Assembly: GCF_002775205.1 (NCBI RefSeq)
Contig: NC_036457.1
Coordinates: forward strand, 7,704,024-7,768,023
DNA: 64,000 bases
Direction: 5' to 3'
From: Xiphophorus maculatus
Taxonomy: Eukaryota; Chordata; Actinopteri; Cyprinodontiformes; Poeciliidae
The translations under genes and the position numbers were made by a program. Under the pieces are notes generated by a model. That model ran no database searches. It had not been told where the DNA came from and saw nothing but the letters and a program-made list of their open reading frames with translations. Shown in pieces: positions 48,961 through 61,294 of this stretch; positions within the stretch are counted from its first letter, which is position 1, and every line of letters begins with the position of its first letter.

Positions 48961-50823
48961 CCCCTAAATAAAATCCAGTTAAACCAGTTGCCAGTTAAAA
49001 TGTCCTATTGTAAATACAGTTGTTCTGCACCTGAGACCGTAGACGTTTGTTAGAGAATAGTACTATGACATAAATGGAACAAGTTTTGATTATAAAACAA
49101 TGTCCTATCTTAAACAAAAGGGTTTGGTTACATTGAGGTAAAAATAGATTTATTTATTATTTCACTTATTTATTCATAGGTCAACCAGTATAATCACTAC
49201 ATATGGGATCAGTAAACTGGAATTTAAAAAAAAATCCCAGCGTTTTAACAGCAAAGAGCAGAATTACAAGACGACATTCAAAGTTGTGTCAACGTTTTCT
49301 GAACAGTCTCCACTAAAATCAACTATAGGCGTGGGGAACTCAAAATTAAGTCTCTTGTTTTATTAAACTGGGCTTTACGCAGACTTCCAAACCAACAAAA
49401 ACTTTCTCCCTGAGCCACAGAAAACACAACTTGTTCCTCTAAATACTCTAAGCCTAAATCCCTGTGTAAAAGTCAAACTTGACATCTTAATAGTGGAGAG
49501 CTGTTCTAAATGTTTGCTACTGTCCATTCCCACAGAAGGCACTACAGCGAATATATTGCAAAACTATAAATTAAAGTAGTAAAGTACATCTCCATTGCTG
49601 CTTGAAGCTCTTAGATGTTGACATTTGATTTTATCTGTTTTTATAAGAAAAGTCCCTACATGCGGGAGATTCTGAAGCCATTTCTCTTTTGAATGTTTAC
49701 ATGATGTCATCCTTTTATTCCGGCCCTTTCCTGTCACTGTACACAGAGGCACAACGGCAGCAGTTGTCAGGAAATGTAATCTTTTATTTTCAATCGGTAA
49801 TTTCATTTGTAATGGATATATTTATGCTGTTTGGTTTGTGATGTCATTCATCAGCACACACAAAAAGAACGTCGTGTTTATTCTATGCTTGTTCTGAAAC
49901 TCTGCTTACGTGATCCCAGGTAGGTGTCAGAGCTGAGCGATTCTCCAGAAAGCTGCAGGTTAGATCTCCGTGACTCATGTGAGTGTGTACTGTATGAGCC
50001 CACTGACTCATTTGTATTTCTTTGTAATGAACCCAAACCACTAAACAGCAGCGTCTGGCTGACCTAACGAAGCCCTGTTTTTGTCAGCAAACTCGGCCCG
50101 AATGGGGGGAGACTGAGTGGTTGGAAAATAATGCGAAGCCTGATGCGTTTTGGACTGACGTGGAAGCTGGAGTGGGGTATCAGTCTACCTGTCTGTCTAT
50201 GTAGTTCTGCCTTTCTGTGACTTCCTCTCATCCACCAGCGCGTCTGCCTGTTGCCAGGTGATGGAGATGGATTGGCTGTCATCAGTTAAAATCTGTCACG
50301 CAGATATTTAATGCATAAAGGCTGATGGGTCACTTAATTGATCGGTGAAAAAGCTTTTAGCGCTCTGTGAACAAACCGTGAACTCTGGTAGACTAAAGCT
50401 CACCAGAACTTTGCCACGCAACTGCTTGAAAAAGACATTACATGACCCATTGTTTTCCCAAATTTATTAGGGCAAATGATTTGGAATCAATCAATATCAT
50501 GCGAAAGTGTGAGACAAAAAATGACAGTTCATGTTCTTGTTTCATGTTTTATAATAAATTCATTTACTCTACTTTTCTCATATTGATAATTATAATGCAG
50601 TACTGACAGTACAAGGAGATTTATTTTAGTAGAAGATGCTCTAGGGCAGGATGATATGATCGTTTCATATCAGTTGATATTGATAATAATTACTTTTTTG
50701 TTATGAATATATAAAATGCTGCCAAACTGATGACGTGATCGTTCCTGTTTCATCCACAGTTTTCACTCCACAACGTTTCTCTTTTTAAGCAGTTATGAGG
50801 CAACCTTTAACTGCTACTGCGTC

Positions 50824-50889
50824 AGTTACTCAACAGGTCGTTGCTAGGTAACCACAAGTTACTCAACAGGTCGTTGCTAGATAACCACA
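50824..50889. repeat. 33-base tandem duplication carrying X-box-like motifs
   Basis: Two abutting 33-base copies differ at one base. Each carries an RFX-type palindrome: GTTGCTAGGTAACC (50840-50853) and GTTGCTAGATAACC (50873-50886). The first, read on the minus strand, fits GTNRCC(N)RGYAAC fully; the second has one mismatch. Confidence 0.85.
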
Positions 50890-52538
50890 GAGTGAGTTAG
50901 TTTGTTGATTCCACTCACTTTGTTCAGCTGGTTCATTGGATGAGACCATCTTTTTGGATTAGGAGGCAAACATTCTGGCTTCTTGAAACATATTTTAAAA
51001 AATATACTCACCAAGGAATCTGCATTGGCAATCTGTGTGGGTTAAGAATTGATTTTAAGGTGTTTTCATTGATTTTGAAATGGAGTAACGGTCAATATCT
51101 GATTGACTTTTACTCTACAAGCCTACACTTCCACAAATTTGTTAAAAGTGTATCCTGAGTTTTAGTTGAACATCATTTGTTTTATTTTATTCATCCGTGT
51201 TTACATATTTCAAGCTTTTTTTTTGGTTCTATTGAATTTTTAACACTTCACACTTCAAATATAAACATAAAATTTTATGTCTCTATTCATCTGTTGTTTG
51301 TTTTATGAGTACTTTTTGGTGTTTTGGATTTTTATTTATTTATTTATATCTGGTGTTTTCATGTTGACAGTTTCAATTGCATTTTCCTAGTTCTACATTT
51401 ATGACATTTAATTGAATAAAATTTCAGATTATTATAAATTTTTTTATTTGCATAGTTTCAAACGTTTTGGTGTGATAGTCATTTGCAGTGCTAATTCTTA
51501 AGGTTTGATTGTACTGAAAGTGCTCTATGGATGTTATATAATGGATTTTTAAAATTGATTTTCTGAAAATGGGCAAATATAAAGACAGTTTTATAACAAG
51601 GGAGCCAATTTAAGCTTTGCCACCTCAGCCGAGTCTGTCGGCTTGTAAACCTTTATTTCTGCTTCTTCTTTTGCATTCAAAAGGCTGCGATGGTGAGCTG
51701 CGAACTGACATTTCGCTGCTGGCCTTTCTCTACGCTGGCCTTTAAATTAGCTGTTTTGTGTGTCTTTGTGCTGTGTTTAACTGTGTGTTAGGTCAGATTA
51801 ACAAATGCTAAGGCCCTCAGTAGGCTGAATAACAGCATTAACCAGCAAACAATGGGACTGTGGGACTAAGCCCTTTTCCAACCTGTCTGACAGCTTGTAG
51901 CGTTGATGTCATCCTCTGACTCAGGCTGTTACCGCCACCGCTGCCACCCTGGACGTTTGGAGGCATGACATCACCAAATGACACATATCATTCTCCACTA
52001 CTGCCTCTGTGCTTTCAGTTCAACGCTTTGTTCTTTCTCTCTAACTCCAGTCATTTGCATACTCATCAACTCTGCTGCATTGTGGGCTTCCACCTTATCA
52101 GACTGTGATCACAGAGGAGGAAAGGTATTGTACTTTGCTCATAGAAATGGAGAAATCTGAATTTTTGTTGTTTTTGAGTTGGTGTGTGTAATTCCTTGGT
52201 GAGTATATATTTTTTTAAATACAACACACACGTTTTTGTATTTAAGTATTTTACTTTGTAAGCTTTTCACATTCAAAATTGTAAGTAAATAATCATTTCT
52301 TAAATAAACCCTTGAGAATTAGAGATCACTGAGATCTTTATGTCATCAGGAGGCATCCAGTTCAATAGTCAAGTGTCAGCTGCTGCAGCAAGGGGGGTTG
52401 GGGTGCAGGAATAATCTTATCTTATTTTTATTTATTTGTTTCCAACATGATAGACGTATAAAATCACACGCATGAACAAGGAATTGAAAAGACACATATT
52501 TTAGTACTACAATAATCTTAACATGCTCAATAAGAAAT

Positions 52539-53123
52539 TGTCATGTTTCCAGCCCTTCAGCTCTGCCTTGGCTGTGCTGATTGCTCATTGCCCTCACCTG
52601 CACTGAGCTGGTTCCTATTTAAACAGCTGCTCGTCACCAGCTCAGTGCGAGATCGTCTGTTGCCACTGTCACAGCTTTCAAGCCTTGTTGTCCCACGTTC
52701 CAAAGAGTTTTCTGGTTTCTGATCCTGCCTGTTTTTGACCACAGAGTTTTGCCTAATCCTTCTGCTGTTGAAAGTCCTGTTGCTGAACCCTGCCTGTCTC
52801 TGACCCTGCCTCCTGCCTTCTGGATTTTCATTGCCTGAGACCCTCCCGTGCATGACCCTGGACCGTTTCAAGACTCAGCTTCTGGTTGGTAGATTTTGTC
52901 CCTGTCGTCTGCTTGTCCCCTAAGCCTCCCCAGATCTCCCCTTGTCCATTTACCCTACCTGCCCCTGGCTGGACTCCTGACCTCTGTGGATCCCCCATCC
53001 CTGACTCCACCAGTGAGGCCACACCCTTCCACACCAATTACTTTTGTAATAAAACCTTTGGTGAAACATCCTCTTGTTGTGGCAGCGTTTTGGGTTCTGG
53101 CTGATTCTGCTTTTAACATTACA
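52539..53123 (+). mobile_element. Solo LTR of an LTR retrotransposon (probably Gypsy-type)
   Basis: A 585-bp block starts TGTCATG and ends TTACA. It is flanked by identical 5-bp target duplications GAAAT (52534-52538 and 53124-53128). Inside are a TATA-like TATTTAA (52616-52622) and, near the 3' side, AATAAA (53048-53053) with a following GT-rich stretch, the usual order in a plus-strand LTR. No internal coding region or second LTR is present, so it is a recombination product. The interior open frames are not genes. Assignment to Gypsy is from general fish LTR appearance only. Confidence 0.8.
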
Positions 53124-55699
53124 GAAATAGGAAAAAGTAAGGAACTTATGAACTCCTACCCCATAAACTCATACCATATTTTCAGATGGACCCTCATTAT
53201 TAAATAATAATAATAAAAAGAAATAAACATAAGTTAATTAATTTTCCATTTTATCTGGGTTTACATATGTCTAAATATATTCATCCATACATCAATACCC
53301 ACACACACTGATAATAAGGTTGTTGTCACTAAATGATTGGTTTCAAAAACTCTTTAAGATTCCAGACTACAAAACTCTTGTTGCCAACCTCTAAGTTGCT
53401 GGTTGATACCCGCAAACATTGCCAATGAGATACTTAAGAAAGAGTATAGTGGGAACACAAGCAACTCTAGCAGGTATTCTTGTGAATGACTCAGTATTTA
53501 TCCCTGAAAACCTATAAAATCGTTTTAAAATAGTTTCCGTAGATCTTCTCAATTACTCGGTCCCCTTAAGATAGTGGAGTCATGGTTTTAATTTTCAGAA
53601 TAACGCTAAAATATTGAAAAAGCATAAATGTTTGTAGGAATTGTCAAATCACATTTAGCTACACAATTTTAGGTTTAAAATGCAATTTTACATGATGTTC
53701 GCAGCTGCGAAATAACCCCACTTCAAAAAAATTTTTTTTACCTATCCCTTAAGACGATTTTACACATTACAAATTTCCATTCATGAAAATTTACATTCAG
53801 TGTATTTTAGTATCATTCTGTTCCCATTCGATAGGGCAGGACCAAAATGTTATATATTCATGTTTTATTGATACACATTTACACACAGTTTCATCGTCCT
53901 GCTACCACTGAAATAATGTTTAATAAAATTGCTGTACTAAACATTAACAATGTTAGTGATGAGTCAATACAGACAATCAAAGGAGATATTCAGACCAAAT
54001 GTAAATGATCCCCCTCCAGTATGGAAATGTAGAAGAAGACTGTTTTGCATATTAATTTGTATCTGATGTGTTGTTTTAGTTTATTGATCTTCATGGAAAC
54101 TTTTAAACTTTGAAACTCTTTCAAGAGGATTTAAAAGTGTTGGAAATAAATATTTCAGCATTGATTTGCACAATGAAGTTCATCAAATTTGAAGGAATTA
54201 TTTATTTTTGAAGGCAGACTTGAATGTTTTACATTTCTTCGGTTCCACCAAAGAACATCTGCTAAACGTTGCTCTGGAAAGGCAGCAAAGGAACTATCCT
54301 GCTGTATGAGGAAACTTTTCTCCTGCAAAAATCATCCATCTTTCACTTGGGAAGTGGAGCGTTTTACGTTTCTGACAGCTTGTTTAGAGTAATACGGGGA
54401 TGTTACCTTACAACTGAGGTCATGAATGCAATCTCAATTAAAACTTGCAGAGAAAAACACAAGCTGATAGACCAGATCTTTCTGTGATTTACTGACAGTT
54501 CGGATATGACCGTATTAAACCAGAGCAGTTCTGTTTGTATGCAGGATGACAGCTGCAAACGAAGGATAAAGCTCAGCCTCCTGTGGGAGAAACCATTCAG
54601 ACCTAAAATGTCCTGGCTTCCGCACAGCCATGCAGCAGATGACCCTCCCACTGTCCTAGAAACTGTTGCTATTTAGATATGATTACCATTGGGTGCAGAG
54701 AGAGTCATTGTTATTTATATTTTCTTATCTGCCAGTTGGGTTTATAGGTTTAGAGGGAGCAGAAACAGCCGACAACCTGATGGTTGAAGCAGAGAAATTT
54801 GGGTTATGACCTCAGAAGCGGCTCCTCAAATAAAGCATATGAGCATAAATATGCAGGGCATCATCAAAAATCCCTAAGGGGATGATGTAGTTCCCCTTTG
54901 GGTTAAGGTCAGAGTTAAATCGAGATCCAACAGCGGGATGAGAGAAATTATCTCCTCTTTTAGGGATCATTTTCATACATTTAGTTAAAAGATTGATGGA
55001 AATCCCAAACATGTGCAACAGATATCCACTTCCTGACTTAGCTTATTCACCTTTAACGTGACCAAATGTTTAAATTATACGACTATATGAACTGGATAAT
55101 ATTTAGTCGCTCCTTGGTGACCATGAGGATGAGTCACTGCTCCTCTGGCAAAGCGAACATGCCAGCAGGAGCCCCTAACACAAAGCAGACTGCAGAAACT
55201 CAGGGAACGCATGAGCTGTTATGAGTTCAGAGATGGAGCTGTTATTGTTAAATGTAAACCGTCCCTGTCCTGTTAATCTGTCAAAGCGGCAGGCTTTCCC
55301 GCACACAGCCAACGCTCCCAGGAGAAACTTTGGTGTATATTTAGAACATGATTTTTCTTCTGACTTTGACTGCATACAACCGGTTTATTCTGCTAAATTT
55401 AGTTGTCCTTTACCCCCACCTGGAAACCCCCCGTCACAGTTTCAGAGGTGGTGTAAACCACAAGATGACGTCTGAAATGTGTTAAAAATGTTGTCCCCTT
55501 TGCACACAGTTCATAGATCTAAATACTTTGTCTGTTTTGACTCCCTGATGCATTTCAGTAAGTTTGATTATAATTGAAATAGCAATTTATCTCAGTGATT
55601 CAATTCAAAAAGAGAAGCTCCTATGGAAAAAAGCTCATATTATCTACACTCACACACACATCTATGTATCACATAAATTACTTTATTATTTATTCATTT

Positions 55700-55812
55700 G
55701 CTTATTTATTTATTGTTTGTGTAGTAAATTTCTTAATCTGGGACCTGAATCTGAATTTTGTACCACAAACAAGCAAGATGGTATGACAATAAAACAATTC
55801 TTGAATCCTTGA
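55700..55812 (+). mobile_element. Retroposon 3' end
   Basis: 'ttaatctgggacctgaatctgaattttgtacca' followed by 'atgacaataaaacaattcttgaatccttga' resembles the 3' end of a fish non-LTR element with a short direct-repeat tail. Confidence 0.4.
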
Positions 55813-55914
55813 AAAATACACATCACTGAGTGATATTTTTAAAGTGATAATTGTAAGAATGACCACTAAGGTTGTCGCTGTTGCTTTTGCACACTTTGTC
55901 CTTCCACTCTACTT

Positions 55915-56200
55915 TCCCCTGATATGCTTTTTGTGGAGGGTGTCAAGTCAGCAGTCTTCCCCATGGTTGTGTAAACCATAATATTACGATTCTGTACTTA
56001 AAATTGTTTTACATTGTTGTGGTGTAATATTCCAATTTCCTGATAAACAGAATTTTTGGTTCGCACTAGCTGTGAACCATAATAATTAAAATGACCAAAA
56101 ATAAATATTGGAAATAAATCACTTGGTTTGATGAATCTAAATGAGTCTCGCTCTGATAAATAAATGCATTTCCGAGAACCTTGTTAAAATCTGTTTGATG
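55915..56200 (-). mobile_element. Decayed Tc1/mariner-type element end
   Basis: 'ttttgtggagggtgtcaagtcagcagtcttccccatggttgtgtaaac' is the antisense of the transposase N-terminal region of the family also seen at 35580. The AT-rich terminal region 'gaaataaatcacttggtttgatga' follows. Confidence 0.55.
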
Positions 56201-56969
56201 ATCTGAAACATTTAAGTGAAAGATAAAACTTCACAAGAGAAACTAAAGACGATTATTGCCATGGCAGACCGAAACTGAAAATAAAGCAAAAATGACTACG
56301 TTGGAAAACTTTCTGCTTTGCCGAAACTGATAATGAAGCTTAAGTTTTAAAAAAAAAACTTAGTTGGTCATCTTGAATGCAGAGTTCTTATAGATCCATT
56401 TTTTATAGAACCCAGGGGAAACAGTTAATCCTAATTTTAGTTATTGTATAGTTTACAGACACTATGATTAAACAGCAGCAGCTTAGTAGGTAAAAGAACA
56501 ACTAAAGAAAACCAGCTGACATAAAGGAATTAAACTCTTAATGAAATTAAATAATAAAAAAGAATATTTGAAGAAATATTGAACTTATATTGGCCTACAT
56601 CCTCCACCAGAATCTATTAGGAGTTGGTAGAGAGGATATTTCATGACTGCAACCATCACTACTGAACTCATGAATGTATGTATTTAAAAAATTTTTTTTT
56701 TTACAAACGTGTTACTTGCTAGGTGGTTATAAACAGCCTTAAAGGGAAAGGATTTATTCCCAAGAAGAATTGTTACAATTTAGAAAGAAATCTACACATC
56801 CACACAAAAATGTTATTGCTTTTTATGTTAAGTAACCATGCAAGTGTGATACACCATGAAGTGGGAGATTTTAATCATCACTTATTTGTACAGTCAAGAA
56901 AATCTGTTTAAGTGTACAAGCCATCACATAAATTATTAGTATTGCAATGCATCATATATGTGTTTTTTA

Positions 56970-57150
56970 CAGTGGTCCTCAACCACCGGGCCGCAGACCG
57001 GTACCGGTCCACGGACCAATTGGTACCGGGCCGCGCAAGAAATAATGAACTACTTCTGGATCTTTTATTTTGAAAATCCTAAACCGGCGCGTCACAATTG
57101 AGCCAACTTGCAGCAGAATGAGTAATAAAACAACATCGGAGTACTGCGGC
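56970..57150. mobile_element. hAT-type element end fragment
   Basis: CAGTGGTCCTCAACCACCGG followed by 'gccgcagaccggtaccggtccacggacc' is the well-known terminal region of a fish hAT element. The GC-rich start contrasts with the AT-rich surroundings. The opposite end and a target duplication were not found. Confidence 0.65.
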
Positions 57151-57714
57151 GCACAGCCTAACTTTCCCCTATTGTGTAATTGATTCTACTGTAGTTATTC
57201 AGAGCTTAAAGTAGATTTGGTTATCTAAATATGTCCATATTAAATTATAAAGCTAATACTAATAAGTCTTTCAGAATTATTACAATTCAAAGAAATTAGT
57301 AGCCTTAAAATTACGCTGCACTTGAGAAATTGGTTTTCTTCTTATGTAAATTTGTGAGATTTAAATTTATTGTTGAATTGTTTTGATTTGGCCCTTTGAT
57401 GCTGTCACAGCTGGTGGGAGCTGATGCTGTTTACTGAAGTGGATGGTGTGTGGTTGTTTTAGAACAACGGAAGGACACTTGGACATGATTGCACAAAGGA
57501 ATGTTCATTGTATAATTTCATGATTTTGAGAATTTGTAATAAAGAGACAGAGCTTGGGGAAGAAGACGGCGGTCGTTGCTTCATTCACTGAAGCTATTCA
57601 TGTTTACAGGCTTTCCATTCAGAAGAAAGGAGAAGCAGAGACAACGATAAACATCATTTGTTACAATTGTTTCAACCCAGCTGAGACGTGTAACACGTGC
57701 ACTAATTTTTTAAA

Positions 57715-57900
57715 GGATTTTTATTCATAAAACATTTTCTAAACATGGTCGTTTTTCTTCCATTTTCAATTGTGTGCTACTTTGTGTTGGACCATGACAT
57801 GATTCCAGTAAAATACATTGAAATATACAGTAAATGTGCAATTTGACAAAATGGGAAAAAGTTGAAAGGATAGAAATATTTTCGCAAAACACTTTAATGT
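57715..57900 (+). mobile_element. Tc1-like terminal fragment
   Basis: 'attgtgtgctactttgtgttggaccatgacatgattccagtaaaatacattg' then 'tttgacaaaatgggaaaaagttgaaagg' and 'attttcgcaaaaca' form the right end of the Tc1-like family seen at 46228. Confidence 0.55.
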
Positions 57901-60900
57901 TGAATCAACTCTTTGTGACCTCACTGTACTGAAAAGGAAGTGAGGGGCTTTCTCAGCACACTGGTTTCGAACATGAAATACACGTCCAGTGGTGACACCC
58001 CATGTTTTTAAATGCTTTCAATGAAGAGTAAACATTTAGACAGGAAATCAAATTTCCATCCAGTAAAACAGAGAAAAACAAAACACAACAGTGTGACAGC
58101 ACTTCTGAGGGACACATCAGATTGTATTGACAAACTGGGCTGACAGTTTTGTATTTTTTGTTCAAGACAAACAGTCAGACATTTTTATTGAGCTTGCACA
58201 TTAAAGTAAAGTGTCTTCTGACTCAAAATAAGATTTAAGAAAAAAGATTAATAGTTCATTGAGAGGTTAGAGGTACTTTAAACTGTCTTATTCTATGTTG
58301 TATGCTAAAAGTAGAAGCTGATAAATATGCAGAAGGTGAAGAAGCAAAGGTCGACAGGCTGTTGAGTGTTTTGGCAGTGTCCCTCCTCGCCATTGCTGGA
58401 CATGTTGCTTTTCAAGCTGTTGAGACTGCAGTGTGTCCATCTGTGCTGTTCCCTCTCAGAAGCAATCAGCAGTAACGCTTTTCCATTTATTAAATCTTGA
58501 GCTTATGAAATGAGGTGAGAGATGGCGGTCCAGTGAATATTCAAGACTAAAACAGTAATTAGTAAATGGGGAGAGGGAGTTGATTTGTAATTCAAACAGT
58601 CACATGTGCCCTGCTAAATGAATATATGTATGACGACTTGTTTCCAAGGTTACTTAAGGCTGAGAGTTTCCTGTGCCTCTGTGAATGTGACTCTGCATCT
58701 GCACCTTTGCTGAAGACAGGAAGTGGTTTGGATCTTTCATCTGGGCCAGCGAATGTCGCACCGCGATCAGTCACATTTTCCATGCCGAGCAACAACAAAA
58801 AAGCACGACGACATGACTGTGTTTCACATCGAGCTTTCGCATTATCTAATGTGAGATACGCAAAACCGCACCCTGTCATGTTTTCCACTGTATGACATTT
58901 TATGAAAGGAAGATGGCTTTCTCGGTCCACATCAAGATCTCGCAAAAGAGATTCTAAAATGAGTTTTCTCTGAAATGATGAAAAGCTTTCATCAGCAGAA
59001 ATCATTTTCACATCCACCTGTTCCCTGTGTCTCAAGGCAACAGACTGCAGAGATTAGGGATAAAACTATGTTTTAGCATATTTTTGTGCTTTAAGCACAG
59101 ATCATAACAGTGGAGGTAAAAAACAAAACACAAGCAGCAAATACTGGATGCCTTGCTTCATACCAAAAATAAATGTACCATGGATTAGTTTTCCACACAC
59201 AAACAAAATCAGTCCAGGATCAAACTCTATTAAAACCAGATAACATCCATCTACCCATAGTCAATACTTGCTTGTTCATGCATCCCTGGTAAAAATGTAC
59301 ACAAAGGGCTGAAAATAAATCATTGTTCTGGAGAGTTTGTGACCCCATTCTTTGCTGCAGCTTTCCCTCAGTTAGTTTTTCCAGATTTTCCTATTGCTCT
59401 CTGTTTGTTTGGCTCAGTTGAGATTGTTTTAAATGTTTTAATTATTGCTCTGACTGTTGCTTTGGAAAAATTCAGATGATGAATAATTTTACTTAAGACA
59501 ATCTTTTGACTTTAACAGATGTCCATCTAACTTTTTAATGACAATTTCCCTGTCGTTACCTTTTTGAAGATACGGGCCTCTGTCTCATATTATATGAAAT
59601 AAAATTCAACTCAATTCAATTCAACTTTTACTGCAGCAAATATTTATAAATCAAACAAACAGAAAGTCATAGGATACTTCCATTCCTAAGCACTCCTGTC
59701 AGGTTGTTGACATCTTTTTTTAATTACATTGTTCAGACAGATCAGTTTCAGAAAAGTTTTCATCCACATCAATCCTCACAAATCCGCCCCTGAGTGTTGT
59801 TTTAAACATGCCAAGACCTCAAGGGGCAGTGTGGTGCAAACCTAAAACCTATGTCAGCCAATCAAATTGTTTCAAAACAACCACAACTTTCTGTTGGGAA
59901 TTAAACGTGGCGCCAGTAGGTTCATTTGTGTGAACAAACATACATAGGTTGAGTTACTTTTAAGTAGCGTATATAAAAAAATATAAAATTACCAAAACAC
60001 AAGACAATGTCAAAGCAAGTTATGTGGATATATTGGTGTATTATTTTTCTCAGACTTTGATGTTTGAGACCCTTAATCTCTGTTTTCCCATGTATACATG
60101 CAAACACAAATACTGAGTTTTCTCAAATCACCATTTTTTAATATATATTTTTTATAAATAATTGTTTTTAGTTGTATTAAACAGATGAAAAGCCAAAGTA
60201 TGGACCACAAAATACATGGGCAACAGGCTGCCTAATCCAGGATGATAAAGCACAATAGTGTCGAAATAAACAACTCCCTTACTATGCATGCTAGCACTCT
60301 CATTATGGGTGGGAGGAGTCCAAAGACATTACTGTTATATTAATTGGTCCCTCTAAATTGTATTGACATAAACATGGTCTCTGTGGTACCACAGTCCAAA
60401 TGTATCATCTCCAAAACCTTGTTCCCAACCTCTTTCATTGTTCCCTTGATTTGAGCGCAGTTAAATAATGACATGTTTACACAGCTGGTAAGTATACAAC
60501 ATTTATGATAAAGCCGCCATAATTGAGTTAAGCATCCTGTCATCATTACTAATTAAAACACTGCAATACAGACAACATTTACACTCCCAATTCATATCTG
60601 GGTAAATTAATCTCACAGCCGACAGATTGTTTTTCCCGGCGACAGAGTTAACAGGAGGCAGTTTTGCATAGAAAAACATCATGTGTGCCTGAACAAACAA
60701 AGAGCACTTCTGGGAACCAGCTTGTATTTTCACAAAACCTGTTTGAATCCGAAGTCTGTTTCATTATCAGAGACACAAGATCATCAAAAGCTCCTGTTAT
60801 TGGCTGTCAACCTCTAACCTAAAATGGTTTTCTTGGAAATTGCTGATTAGCTGGCAAAGCCTCATTTTCATGCTGTTTAGAGCCAAATTAATATTTTTTG

Positions 60901-61266
60901 TTTAAATTTATGACTGTTATGAGATTAGACCAACGGTTGGGCAGGGGAAACCTGAAATACAGGGTGAGCTAGTTGAAGTGCTCAGTTCATAGAGCATCAA
61001 TCAACCTGTTTAAAATTTGAATTTTATGTTAATGATAACAAAACCTGCACCCAAGTGCTTTTTCATGACTTATTTAGAGAGATGAAAGAATCAAAAAATG
61101 TATAAAATATCATGAGACCCTTTCGCTAAACACTTTAAGGTGGGATTAAAAACCTTTTTCTCCTCATCACCATGTATTTTATTAAAGTAACAATATGATG
61201 AGGGGTGTTGAAGTCTCCCTGCATCTCTTACACCTTACTGGCTTCCCACATTCACAGCTAAGCAGC

Positions 61267-61294
61267 AGCTGACTTGTTTAGGGACAAGTCAGCT
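61267..61294. repeat. Perfect 11-base inverted repeat
   Basis: AGCTGACTTGT and its exact complement ACAAGTCAGCT flank a six-base loop. No surrounding element was recognised. Confidence 0.75.

Noticed and set aside
52557-53104. Several open frames in both directions
   Set aside because: They lie wholly inside the solo LTR and show no protein-family likeness.
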